Shown: positions 37,106-47,724, counted from the first letter of the stretch. The stretch: 64,000 bases of DNA from Anticarsia gemmatalis (GCF_050436995.1 NC_134749.1:13720001-13784000); one strand, 5' to 3'. Made by a program: numbers and translations. The notes: generated from the letters alone by a model not told the origin.

Positions 37106-37779
37106 ATTAGTTCTATTTACAGAAAATTGGCTTACATAGATCCCAAACATTAAAAGACCGGGATGGCAGTCTTCTTACAAAAATTCTGTAGATCTGAGAT
37201 AGAAAAAAATCTGATTACAGTCGAGTTATTTATGCTAGTACCTTCATACAATCAGTTAGAACTAAGTTTTACTACTTTATTCCGTGGTATAGTTATTAAT
37301 ACTTATTAAATATGAATAAAGTAAACCTTTCTATTTTGTATACTTATTGTGTAAAGAGATAGGTCATAATTTATTTCTTCCAAGACCCCTATAAAGTTAA
37401 CAAATAATTAATGAGGTCTTAAAAAGCCTCAATTAATTAAGGAAATAATGAAAGTACTCCGTAAAATATTTAAAATGTTACTTTTTGTAGAAAAGGGCTT
37501 TTAAATGTAAAATATTTTCCTTCATATTTTTTACGTAATTTAAACTTTTAGAAGAAATAAATTGTCTTTAACGAAATATTTTAGAGATGTTCAAGGATTT
37601 TCTTTTTTTTATAAAGCCAGTTCCACAACTGACAAAGAGTCAGATATCTCACCTGCTAGATAAATTTACAACCTATGTGGTCAGACAACTGGTATCATGA
37701 CATAAATATTCAGCCTGTCCAAATTGCAAACTATCTGTGTGCCAAATTTCATCAAATTAATTTGGTAGTTTTTGCACGA

Positions 37780-37784
37780 TAGAG

Positions 37785-37819
<35 letters not shown>

Positions 37820-37975
37820 CACATAGATACATACATTTTCCACAATCTTTAACTGTTTTAATATAAATAGGATTACCGAGGTACTACTACACCATCTCTT
37901 CTCTTTAAATTGAACAAAGTATGACATCATCTTTTTTGTCTGTATTTGTAATGTATCATCATCATCATCATCATT
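37780..37975. repeat. Microsatellites (CA)n and (ATC)n
   Basis: An interrupted (CA)n run lies at 37789-37822 and an (ATC)n run at about 37955-37976. The latter leads into GTCAACTGCTGGACAAAGGA, a dispersed lepidopteran repeat end (to about 38040). Confidence 0.75.
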
Positions 37976-38107
37976 TCAGCCGGGAATCGTCAACTGCTGG
38001 ACAAAGGACTCCCCCATCGAGCGCCAATAGGACGTAAATGTATGTATTACATCATACATAATAATATATTATACAATAATACGTCTTACGTAGAAGTTGA
38101 GTTTTGA

Positions 38108-38205
38108 GTTTTAGCTCGGTATAAGTATTTAGTTTAGAAAGTTATCATAGTACAAGTTTATGCTTGATTTGGAATCAAATTATCATTTGTCAATTGAAAA
38201 ATTAA
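38108..38205 (+). repeat. 3' fragment of SINE family T2
   Basis: CATAGTACAAGTTTATGCTT and TTTGGAATCAAAT match the 3' part of the SINE at 54529. The head is absent. Confidence 0.5.
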
Positions 38206-38901
38206 CAAGGAAAAGTAAACCATATTTTTGTACAGCAACAACAAATTTCCAAAAACATTATATCTGCTTAGCAAAATGACAACCAGCACACTTAATCCTA
38301 TTGAATTCGTTCAAGCGACTGCCTTTAATACGAAAACACGTACTTTGTTCAAGTTTCACTGTTTCCATTTGATAAGCTTCTTAACTTTTGTTTAATTTGA
38401 CTTGTTGTCGGCTTATGGTTGTTGTCAATTAGGTTTAAAACTAAATCTTTGTAGCCGTTCCACCTGTGAAGACTTAACGTGGCTTTATCTTACTCACATA
38501 CATACATATATAATTACCCCTCTTTCCCGTGGTTTTTATTAGTAGTCCCGGGGTAGGTATAGGTAGTCCCGGGTTCCATGCGGGTTGGACAAAGTGTCAT
38601 TGGCTTTGTTTTTAATTTATATTAGATTATTCTCTGTTATATGGAGTTTGGTAAAACGCCATGTACGTATATGGCATATAATAGGCTTCCCCCTATTACA
38701 TTTGACTAAGTGTTCATTCACGTCGACTCGCGGGCGCGGTGGCGGGCGCGGTCACGAAATATCAAACATATGGCGATGTACCGAAGTGTTCACGTACAAA
38801 CCGTACGCGCGGTCTAAGTAGCGGGCAAGCTAGCGGTGTCGCGCGCGGCCCGCGCGGCGCGCTCGCGGCAATATAGTCCAGTCATTATAGTAAGTTCACT
38901 T

Positions 38902-39273
38902 CGGAATTCGAGATACCCAGCTGTAAGTCTGTAAATACTTGTATATTGACACCCTAAAAGTTGTCTCAAAACCTACATATGGTAGGGTGTACGCAACTAT
39001 AAAATTTCAAGGTCCAAAGTCCCAAAAACCGGTTTTTTGAGCTTTTTTTGTAAATATCTCATTTCCTATGGAATTTTTGCATTCGTATTCATTACCAATA
39101 TTGTACAGTATAAAATTCTCTACAAATTTTGTTTGAATTTTTTTTTTACGGTGAACCGTTTTCGAGATAGAGGGCGGAGAGCGCGCGGTCACAGGATCAT
39201 TTCAAGTCAACCGGTGCCTCCGGTCGAAGATGCGCCATATATAGTTGATGAACTATCGATAAATCAATGATTA
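38902..39273 (+). repeat. Left inner arm of the foldback element
   Basis: It runs from GGAATTCGAGATACCCAGCT to ATCGATAAATCAATGATTA and includes CCAAAAACCGGTTTTTTGAG and GTGCCTCCGGTCGAAG. It differs from the right arm at only a handful of sites. Confidence 0.8.
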
Positions 39274-39294
39274 TAATAATAAATAAATTTAACC

Positions 39295-39500
39295 CATTAC
39301 TGTCCCACTGCTGAGCAAGGGTCTCCTCCCGTAATGAGGGAGGGGTTAGGCCTTGAGTCCACCACGCTGGCCAAGTGCGGGTTGGGGACTTTGCATGCCC
39401 TCAATAAATATATTTAACAAATTTTATTCAAGCAAGGTTTCCTCACGATGTTTTCCTTCACCGTTGGAGCATGTGACAATTATTTCTAATACACACATAA
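39295..39500 (-). mobile_element. SINE family S in the foldback spacer
   Basis: The inverted 3' part CCCATTACTGTCCCACTGCT and body ACGCTGGCCAAGTGCGGG are clear, and it reaches TTCGAAAAGTCATTGGTG. The tRNA-like head is missing, as in a 5'-truncated copy. Confidence 0.7.
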
Positions 39501-39781
39501 CTTCGAAAAGTCATTGGTGTCATCATTTTCTTCATAATTATATTAAATGTATATCTTTTCAATAATACTGATTTATTTGTTTTTTTTTCATCATGTAAGA
39601 AGTTATTAATATTAATTAGGTTAAAATTCAAATATAGTGCCTATATTTTCATGAAAAATTCTGCAATTACATGGGCAGGTAAGTGTTGATAAGTTAATTA
39701 ATACTGAATAAAAAGTGGATAGGTTATGAAAAAAATGATAAAAAATAATGTAATAGTTAATAGAAATTGACAAATATTTAT

Positions 39782-40157
39782 TAATCATTGATTTATCGAT
39801 AGTTCATCAACTATAATATATATGGCGCATCTTCGACCGGAGGCACCGGTTGACTTGAAATGATCCTGTGACCGCGCGCTCTCCCCCCTCTATCTCGAAT
39901 ACGGTTCACCGTAAAAAAAAATTCAAACAAAATTTGTAGAGAATTTCATACTGTACAATATTGGTAATGAATACGAATGCAAAGATTCCATAGGAAATGA
40001 GATATTTACAAAAAAAGCTCAAAAAACCGGTTTTTGGGACTTTGGACCTTGAAATTTTATAGTTGCGTACACCCTACCATATGTAGGTTTTGAGACAACT
40101 TTTAGGGTGTCAATATACAAGTATTTACAAACTGACAGCTGGGTATCTCGAATTCCG
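39782..40157 (-). repeat. Right inner arm of the foldback element
   Basis: It is the inverted counterpart of 38902-39273. Its small excess length comes mainly from an extra ATAT-type expansion near the inner end. Confidence 0.8.
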
Positions 40158-40789
40158 AGATTCTTACCTAATTTAAGCTTAATTGACTGCACTAAAATCA
40201 AACGCGTGAAGATGTTCGTGTGTTTACGTCGAACTAGCGGTAGCGGGCGCGATTCACTCGTGACGTGAAGTAAGTTCAGCCAGTTTGAGCCAGTTTGAGC
40301 TTGTCGCTAGATCCAAACGCCTGGCGGCCAACGTGAACACAAATCGCCACGTCCCCGCGCTCGCGACCGCCACCGCGCCCGCGCGTTTCAACGTGAACTT
40401 GGCACTAACATTGTTAATGGCGAAACGCGGGCTTATTTTACATACTTTCGGGTATAACAGGCGTGATAGTACGCTTCAATGTTAAAAAAATGGTTTTCAT
40501 GATATCTCATAGTATTTATTTTGATTTGAGTAAACGACATCAAATAAACAAAGACCCAATTATGTACGTACATATTTACCCTTACGAGTAAGCAAGGGCA
40601 TATTGTCTTTATCATGTCAAAATACAATGTTTATATTGAGAGTAAACTTATTGAACTAGAATATAAAGTTATATTAGTTTTTGTTACGTATCTGTGTCAG
40701 GGAGTAGATAGAAAACTGTCGGAAAATATGAATTATCTTTCTTTCACTGGTAGGCAAACTAATCTTAATATACATAACTCAAAGGTGAC

Positions 40790-41002
40790 TGACTGACATA
40801 GTGATCTATCAACGCACAGCCCAAACCTATGGACGGAACGGGCTGAAATTTGGCATGCAGGTAGATGTTATGACGTAACCAGAAAGCTCAGAAAATATTT
40901 GATCAATTCTAACCCCAATGAGATAAATAGTGGGTGAAAGTTTGTATGGAAATCCTGTCCTATGTCACAAACCACGTGGACGAAGTCGCGGGTAAAAGCT
41001 AG
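40790..41002 (+). mobile_element. Helitron 3' part (GCGGGTAAAAGCTAG type)
   Basis: GGTGACTGACTGACATAGTG, CGGGCTGAAATTTGGCATGC and the end GGACGAAGTCGCGGGTAAAA plus GCTAG are typical of Lep1-type elements. CTAG is at 40999-41002. The 5' end was not located. Confidence 0.62.
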
Positions 41003-41029
41003 TACTACTATAAAGTACATGCCATGCGA

Positions 41030-41385
41030 TGACCAAGTCGATCTATTTGTTTTCAACGCATTTTTTTTCATATTGTCATGATAATAACTTATGTGATAAC
41101 TTAAGTAGAGACTAAATAGATTAATCAACTTGGTTTTATATAGATCTCTCAACTTTTTACGGCAGAGAGACTGAGCTGCGAGACTTGGGGTTTTTACAGA
41201 ATGTGTTTGATGGCATCTCACTTCTTTTTGTAGAGCGAACATAAGTCCAGTTTGTATGGAAAGACGTTCTTTTTTTCATAATTCAAATCGAAAAGAGCCT
41301 GAATTGCTCGAGAAAAGAATGGTATGTGCCGCTTTTTTTTGCTCAACTTGCGGGAGCACTGCCGTGCCCCCAGATACACTATAAA
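41030..41385 (-). mobile_element. Unclassified composite repeat, second arrangement
   Basis: The body block (41030-41245) is followed by CATAAGTCCAGTTTGTATGG and then an inverted H block ending GCACTGCCGTGCCCCCAG. Relative to 24568 the two blocks sit in the opposite relation. The 124-codon frame at 40868-41242 lies mostly inside it. Confidence 0.55.
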
Positions 41386-41942
41386 CCTAATGTACAGTAA
41401 GGGTTAATGACCCAGTTTTGCAAAGTCTAGGGCAATTTTTAATTACGTGTATCTTTTTAATTTGTTTACCATGAATAAAGAGACGCAACTAATCAGTATT
41501 AAAATAAAAAAATATACTATAATACATGCATACATGCTTAAATTACGCTTTTTATACTCTCATGCGGACAGAGACTGAAGAAGCTTTAACAAAGACACAA
41601 ATTTATACAAAAAATACTAAAATCAAATTCACGTGCCTGAAATAAAAATACAAATTATGTTTTGAGTAACATTTATACTCGTATTATTTGTAAAAGAATT
41701 GTTTTCATTTTAAATTAATGTTCAAAACAAACTGTTCAAAACACAATTTTGTTTAACAATATTTTTTTATGTACTATGAGATATCATTATATTCGTTCTT
41801 TTGATGGTTTTTTTCAAAAGGGTAATTATTTATTTTGCATCCCACGTAAGAGGTTGAAAAGCCGAAAGTATACGCCTGAGTAATATTAACACGACTTATT
41901 AACATTATAAATTTATCAAAATGAGTGCCACTTGAAATTTGT

Positions 41943-42190
41943 GCCTATAGCCAGCTTCGCTAACCGGTCGATAAACGATCTGTGGGTTAAGCAACCCTTG
42001 GCGCGGTCACTCCATAGATGGGTGACCGCATAGTGGTGTTTGAACTGGGCACCTCCGTGCTTCGGAGGGCACGGTAAAAGTCGGTCCCGGTCGTTTTCTA
42101 CCAAGATAACAGTCGTTAAGCCATGTCAAAGGCCTTTGGGCGGCTTGAACAACTTTGACACTAGGTTGACCACTAACCATATGATAAGAA
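41943..42190 (+). mobile_element. SINE with 5S rRNA-like head, best copy
   Basis: GTGGGTTAAGCAACCCTTGG and ATAGATGGGTGACCGCATAG give the clearest 5S-like box A and box C pair in the window. CTCCGTGCTTCGGAGGGCAC follows and can fold. The end GGTTGACCACTAACCATATG leads into AAGAAGAAG. Confidence 0.75.
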
Positions 42191-42217
42191 GAAGACTTGA
42201 AATACATTTACTGTATT

Positions 42218-42470
42218 CTTAATAACAATAAATAAAAAATAATAAAAATTGGACAATTCACATGATTATCTGACTCCAAACTAAGCAAAGCTTATAATAA
42301 CTGATAAACATATGTACTTATATGCTTCTAAATACATACCAGTATAGATTTTACGTCCCGGCTCAGAACAGAAACTCATTTCACTTATGTTGGATTGAAA
42401 CTCACCACACGCAGTGATACGGTTATTGCGGCGAGGTGACTACGTTAGCCACTACGCCAAACGTGTAGTT
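42218..42470 (-). mobile_element. tRNA-headed SINE (family T2)
   Basis: The reverse complement starts AACTACACGTTTGGCGTAGT, contains a B-box-like GAGTTTCAATCC, and ends in an (AAT)n-type tail. It lies immediately after the 5S-headed SINE. The intact relative is at 54529. Confidence 0.68.
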
Positions 42471-42557
42471 TAATTAATAATGCATAAGTGCCTCCGTAAC
42501 TTCGGCTGTGGTCGGAAAATTGCGATTATTACACATTTCGACACAACAAAAGTTTTA

Positions 42558-42763
42558 TCCTACTATAGAATGTTTGTATGTATGTATAGATGTTTGTTAC
42601 TCTTTCACGCAAATACTACTGGACTGATTACGATGAAATTAAGTATATAGGGAGCTGTAAACTTAGAATAACACATAGGCTACTGTTTATCCTGGAGTTT
42701 CCGAAGTATCGGGATTTACACGGGAAGGGATTCCACGCGGACGAAGTCGCGGGCGGCCTCTAG
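42558..42763 (+). mobile_element. Non-autonomous Helitron, family B type
   Basis: The 5' end is TCCTACTATAGAATGTTTG and the 3' end is GCGGACGAAGTCGCGGGCGG CCTCTAG. The GCGAC-type hairpin (GCGGACGAAGTCGC) precedes CTAG at 42760-42763. Confidence 0.68.
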
Positions 42764-43669
42764 TTAATTAATAAACAACGAACTTCGGGAAATTCAATTT
42801 GTGGGAATGGATACGACATTTTTAATCAGTGTCAAAAGACTGTAATATTTTTGCATATTGTTTTTGTATGCAACACTACCGCATTAAGTTTTCACGGCCA
42901 GTGGCAAATGGATTTTTAAGGTTAAAGCACACATTTTCATTTGGAAGCTGATTGTCAGCACACATATGATGGTTATGGCACATCATCATGACTAGATGTC
43001 GTCCACTGTTTAGCAGCCAACTAACGCGACACCAAATACGATTATTATTCTGTTACATTGGGCAAGAAAATTTGAACAATGCGATGATGATTCCTTTTGC
43101 GACTATCACAATGAAATGTGTGCTACAAGCTTTAGGTTGAAATTAACGTGACATGACATACATATATTATGTTAAACTAGAAATACGTCGCGTCGTGTGA
43201 CGACTTTTGTATTAGTTTCTGCGGTTTTGTATTTCTCTAATATTATTTGTGTCTGGCAGATGTTTGTGTAGTTTCCATTACACAAATCATAACAAAGCCT
43301 GATTTGTTTATTTTTGTGTCAATGGATATTTTATTACGGGCTGTGGGTTAAAATTAAATCTAGACTGAAATTTAGGTCACTCGAAGATTTTTATTTTGGC
43401 TTGATCTTAGTTGACTACAACAACAACGTCGTCTTACTCTGCTTCGCTCGCTTTTTCGATGCTTAAAATAGTTCCAATGCCGTTCTTTGTAATGTTTTTG
43501 ATTTGCCCTTCCAAATTTGTTTGATGAAAGAGACACAAAAAAACCAATGACACATATTTATTAACTATGCATTTAAAAAAAATAACAGTTGCAACTATCT
43601 CAAATAATCATTTTCAATGTAACAAAACACAAAAGTAAATTTGTTCAAGTTGTTTTCCTAACTATAATA

Positions 43670-43850
43670 GAAAAACTAGCAACATCTTTGTAAGGTCCAA
43701 TGTTATTGAATGTTGACAGTTCTCAAGTTTGCATCTACATTGATTGGAACCAAGTGAGAATAACAACTTTCTGTTCAAAAGTTGATAATAACTTCTAGTC
43801 TTCGTAAATATTTCTAGAAAAGTCTATAGTTTTAGATAATAGAAAGTCGT
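43670..43850 (+). repeat. Local duplication, copy 1
   Basis: CATCTTTGTAAGGTCCAATG, GAATGTTGACAGTTCTCAAG and CAAAAGTTGATAATAACTTC recur at 44503-44676 in the same order and orientation. Copies differ by small changes and short indels. Confidence 0.75.
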
Positions 43851-43917
43851 TGTAAATAATGTTTTCTTATCTAACTAATTTTTACTTACTACTAATACTA
43901 TATTACTACTATAAATA

Positions 43918-44240
43918 GCAGTGATAGCCGAGTGGTATAAGTTGACACCTCCAACGCAAGTGGTCGCAGGTTCGAACCCGAGGCAACACACCAATGACTT
44001 TTCGAAGTTATGTGTGTATTAGAAATAATTATCACATGCTCCAACGGTGAAGGAAAACATCGTGAGGAAACCTTGCATGCCTAAAAATTTGTTTAAAACA
44101 TTTATTGAAGGCATGCAAAGTCCCCAACCCGCACTTGGCCAGCGTGGTGGACTCAAGGCCTAACCCCTCCCTCATTACGGGAGGAGACCCTTGCCCAGCA
44201 GTGGGACATTAATGGGTTAAATTTATTTATTTATTTATTT
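43918..44240 (+). mobile_element. tRNA-headed SINE (family S), full-length copy
   Basis: The head CAGTGATAGCCGAGTGGTAT and B box GGTTCGAACCC are intact. The body includes CTTGGCCAGCGTGGTGGAC and GGGAGGAGACCCTTGCCC. It ends ATTAATGGGTTAA plus a (TTTA)n tail. It sits between the two copies of a local duplication. Confidence 0.82.
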
Positions 44241-44241
44241 A

Positions 44242-44380
44242 CTATAATACGAAAGTTTGTGAAGATGAATGCTCATATGCATGGTTGTTTGTTACTCTTT
44301 CATGCAAAAGCTACTGAACGGATTCATATGAAATTTGGTACATACACAAAAAACTGTTTTAAGACATGTGATGCTTTTCA
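44242..44380 (+). repeat. 5' part of a Lep1-type Helitron
   Basis: ACTATAATACGAAAGTTTGT, GTTTGTTACTCTTTCATGC and ATGAAATTTGGTACATAC match Helitron family B 5' halves. No 3' hairpin or CTAG follows. Confidence 0.5.
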
Positions 44381-44502
44381 CTTTTTATTCTTTCAAATAC
44401 ATCCTATTTTCAAGCAGAAACAGACGCTAGTAGAAACTAGTTTCACATAAATGCTTTGTTTATAATAAAACAAAAAATAAACTTTTAGAAACTAAACAAC
44501 GT

Positions 44503-44676
44503 AAAACTAGAAGCATCTTTGTAAGTTCCAATGTTATTGAATGTTGACAGTTCTTAAGTTTGCATCTACATATTGTAATCAAGTGAGAATAAGAACTTTC
44601 TATTCAAAAGTTGATAATAACGTTACTCTAGTCTTCGTAAATATTTGTGGAAAAGTCTACAGTTTTGATAGAATAT
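44503..44676 (+). repeat. Local duplication, copy 2
   Basis: It matches 43670-43850 with an offset of about 832 bases. A short GTTAC insertion separates CAAAAGTTGATAATAAC from TCTAGTCTTCG. Confidence 0.75.
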
Positions 44677-44989
44677 TTTTTCAGGTTTTTGGTATGAATA
44701 ATTGATGTGCGAAGCGTCTCAATATTTACAAACGACGCAAGTCAAATTGGCTCGATACTTTAACTCTCATACATTAACTCTCTCTTGATACTCAAAATTG
44801 TAATTGGATGTGCATGTGTGAATATAGTAGACGCTTATTAACATTTTAGAAAGGACCGCACTTATTACTTATGCCTATAGTTTTAGGTAGGTCAAGGAAC
44901 TTGGCTCTACATATTATCTGATTACGTTTTGACAATGCGAGCTATGATCTCGCCTTAGTAACCTTTTATATGAAAATGTTTTCTGTGGG

Positions 44990-45125
44990 ATCTGGGGGCA
45001 CGGAAGTGCCCCCGCAAGTCGAGCAAAAAAAAAGCGGCACGGCCGTAACATCCTTTTCTCGAAGCAATTCGGGCTATTTTTGACACCCCTATAATTTCGT
45101 TGTGAATAAAACAAGAAGCCTGGAT
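44990..45125 (+). repeat. H block of the unclassified composite repeat
   Basis: GGGGGCAC (44994-45001) and GTGCCCCC (45006-45013) form a perfect 8-base hairpin, followed by CGCAAGTCGAGC and AAGCGGCACGGCCGTAAC. It closely matches 24568-24710. Its body block is absent. Confidence 0.6.
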
Positions 45126-45407
45126 GTTCAGCAACTAATTAGTCATTGTATAAACACGGTATATTTAAAATTTCAGTAAATTTGAACCAGTAGTCTAAGA
45201 ATGACAACTTGTTAAAATTTTGAATTTTGTCACTCACTGATTCACTGATTCACTGACTCACTGACTCACCGATCATCAAAAGTCTAAGGTACTTCTAGCA
45301 GACTTAGAAGCTTAAAATTTAGAATACAAATAGGGTTTAGTGTCTTAATCATGGGAAAAATTTAATATTTTTTAATTTCGGTCCAGTTTTCTAAATACAC
45401 TAACTGC

Positions 45408-45470
45408 AACAATAACTTTGTAATCCCATATAAATGTATAAGATTACAAGGTTACATTTGCAGTTAATGA
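45408..45470. repeat. Hairpin-forming fragment
   Basis: AACTGCAA pairs with TTGCAGTT, and inside it TTGTAATC pairs with GATTACAA. It may be the end of a small MITE. The (TGACTCAC)-like run at 45228-45270 belongs to a neighbouring repeat. Confidence 0.5.
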
Positions 45471-45608
45471 ATTATTATTACTGTAGAAAATAAAATAAAT
45501 AGGTGTAAATAGGTACCTACTATATGAGGCATAACGGGAGGGGGTATAGGGTGGGTAAAGGTGTGTAGCCCATGAAACTGAACAACATTCCCATAGGAAA
45601 AGATGTTG

Positions 45609-46145
45609 AATTATGAAAAAAAAAACGTCTTTCCATACAAATTGGACTTATGTTCGCTCTACAAAAAGAAGTGAGATGCCATCAAAAACATTCTGTAAAA
45701 ACCTCAAGTCTCGCCGTAAAAAGTGGTGAGATCTATATAATACCAAGTCGATTAATCTATTTAGTCTCTACTTATAGGACCTTCTGTCTTAAGTTAATAC
45801 GTATGTTATTATCATGCCAATTAAAAAAAAATACCTTTAAAACAAATAGATCGACTTGGTCATCGCAAGAAAACACAAATTCGCCATTAACATTTCAGGA
45901 GCATTAACTTCTCGTAGTGTTGTGTAGTGTGATACATACTAATAATTAAATCATGCGATGGCCAGGTCGGTCTATTTGTTTTAAAAGTATTTTTTTTAAA
46001 TTGGCATGATAATAACATACGTAATAACTTAAGACAGAAGGTCCTATAAGTAGAGACTAAATAGATTAATCGACTTGGTATTATATAGATCTCACCACTT
46101 TTTACGGCGAGACTTGAGGTTTTTACAGAATGTTTTTGATGGCAT
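45609..46145. mobile_element. Inverted duplication of the composite-repeat body
   Basis: The arms 45676-45868 and 45951-46143 are inverted copies of about 193 bases with few mismatches, separated by 82 bases. Both carry the TAGTCTCTACTTATAGGACC/GGTCCTATAAGTAGAGACTA block. The open frame at 45650-45907 shares its first residues with one at 41242 only because both read the same repeat. Confidence 0.7.
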
Positions 46146-46183
46146 TTATATTTACTGAAGATACATAAAATTAATATTTTTGA

Positions 46184-46405
46184 AGTCCCTCTGGGGCGTA
46201 GTCGATAGTGTGTTATACTGCTGGTTATGAAGTCTGGGGTTCAGTTCAAGGGTCAGGGAAAGTACTATTGGTCTTTTGGTAACGTGTAATATAAGGCAAT
46301 AGGCTCGGCCTTCAATATACGATACAGACATAGTTACTGACGAAAGGTGGGTGCTTTTTGTACACCTCGCCTACTCTTTTGAACGGTAGTGATATTATAA
46401 ATGTA
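46184..46405 (+). mobile_element. tRNA-like SINE (family T3)
   Basis: CCTCTGGGGCGTAGTCGATAG with GGGGTTCAGTTCAAGGG gives a weak tRNA-like head. The body AATAGGCTCGGCCTTC and end CACCTCGCCTACTC parallel the copy at 63643. Confidence 0.58.
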
Positions 46406-46724
46406 CATAAAAAATATATTACTATATTTCTAATTGGATTATATGCTGTATTTGTTCTGAAATTGTCTTTTTTTATTATACGTTTATATTTTTATTATTG
46501 GTTTTGCCTCGAGGGAGCGTAGGCGATGCTATGTCGAAGTCAGCGCTAATTTGTTATAATATAATATTATTTATGTATGTCTGTCTTGTAAATATTTATG
46601 AAGTATATTACTAGTATTATTACTCTTATATTTGAAGTATTATTTTTGTAATAAAATTGGCAAAATTTGACAAGCAATGTAATAAATTGTAGTTTTCTTT
46701 TTATGAAAAAAATATGTTTGAAAC

Positions 46725-46942
46725 CGTTCTGCGCATTAAGCAACCGTTGTTGCGGTCATACCATTAATGGGTGACCGAATGTACGTAATGGATGGTATTC
46801 AAACTGAGCATCTCCATGCTTCTAAGGGCACGTAAGAGGAAGGTCCAGGTTGGTGTCAATTAATATAACAGTCGTCAAGCCATATCAAAGGCCTTCGGGC
46901 GGCTTGAACAACTTTAACACTAGATTCACCATTAACCATAGG
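46725..46942 (+). mobile_element. SINE with 5S rRNA-like head, altered copy
   Basis: TTAAGCAACCGTTGTTGCGG and TAATGGGTGACCGAATG keep the 5S-like boxes. About 14 bases with a second ATGGATGG follow box C, a small local insertion. The end GCGGCTTGAACAACTTTAAC matches the family. Confidence 0.65.
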
Positions 46943-46989
46943 ATAGAATATAATGGAATGTTTCATTTATTTTGTTTGTGTCCCTATAA

Positions 46990-47239
46990 TCTATACTAAT
47001 ATTATAAAGCTGAAGAGTTTGTTTGTTTGTTTGAACGCGCTAATCTCAGGAACTACTGATCCGATTTGAACAATTCTTTCAGCGTCAGATGGCCTATTTA
47101 TTGAGGAAGGCTATAGGTTATATATCATTACGCTTCGATCAATAGGAGCGGAGTAGCAACGAGAAATGTTTCAAAAACGGAGAAAATTATGACGCATTCT
47201 CCCTTATGTGACGCAGGCGAAGTTGCGCGGGTCAGCTAT
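46990..47239 (+). mobile_element. Non-autonomous Helitron, family A, damaged 3' terminus
   Basis: The 5' end TCTATACTAATATTATAAAG is intact and the hairpin is slightly altered (CGCAGGCGAAGTTGCG). The terminal CTAG has become CTAT at 47236-47239. Confidence 0.78.
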
Positions 47240-47483
47240 ATGATATAATCATCGTTTGTAAGCGGATTTACGTGTTGCCTCATTAGCAGTGTGTTTGCAA
47301 AATAATGTCTATAATAACATTGTTTTCTACTCTTCATTAACATTTTAAATGAATAACATAACGTGGTTTCAGGTTTTAAAATAAACATTTTATTTCTATG
47401 TTTTTAAAATCTACCCGATACAGTAACAACGATGCGAGAATACATAAATATTATTACTGTGAATATCATTACACAACCAAAGT

Positions 47484-47648
47484 GAAATTACCTACGACTA
47501 TCAACAACCGGCTGGCTATCGAGAAATTTTAGACAAATATCTGTTTAGCGCCTCTATCGGGCTCCGTAAGAACTATCTTGGCAGTGCATTTTAAATGTCA
47601 AACTTTCGATATTCGACAGTACCGATTGTAGAGAATTGCGCCACTGTT
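47484..47648 (-). mobile_element. MITE family M
   Basis: TAGCGCCTCTATCGGGCTCC, TGTCAAACTTTCGATATTCG and the end TGTAGAGAATTGCGCCACTG are recognisable in reverse. The opposite end is ACTATCAACAACCGGCTGGC. Confidence 0.65.
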
Positions 47649-47724
47649 GGCGGGGGAACGGAAAGCGTAATTTCCATGAATTGACAAAATTGACAACAAC
47701 ACTGACAACAATCTGTGTCTTAAG

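Larger units (their letters stand above)
38695..40445. mobile_element. Large GC-flanked foldback element
   Basis: The inner arms (38902-39273 and 39782-40157) are inverted copies about 98 percent alike by eye over some 370 bases. The outer arms are more diverged but share the GCGGGCGCGGTGGCGG block (about 38740 and, inverted, about 40370). The 508-base spacer holds a family S SINE and AT-rich DNA. The arms contain no transposase frame. Neither a target duplication nor exact ends could be fixed. It could be a foldback transposon or two inverted solo units of one family. Confidence 0.6.

Noticed and set aside
37789..37822. Regular repeats checked as a CRISPR-like array
   Set aside because: Simple (CA)n microsatellite; the window is eukaryotic and no spaced direct repeats of CRISPR size exist.
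41980..42030. Possible 5S rRNA gene or pseudogene
   Set aside because: Only the internal promoter region is similar, and it recurs with the same unrelated body in five places, so it is a SINE head.
43918..44000. Possible tRNA gene with intact B box
   Set aside because: The body continues as a dispersed SINE and the 3' half cannot close an acceptor stem.
45650..45907. Open frame sharing its first about 20 residues with the frame at 40868-41242
   Set aside because: The similarity comes from both frames reading the same composite repeat body; downstream parts diverge and contain indels, so this is not a gene family.
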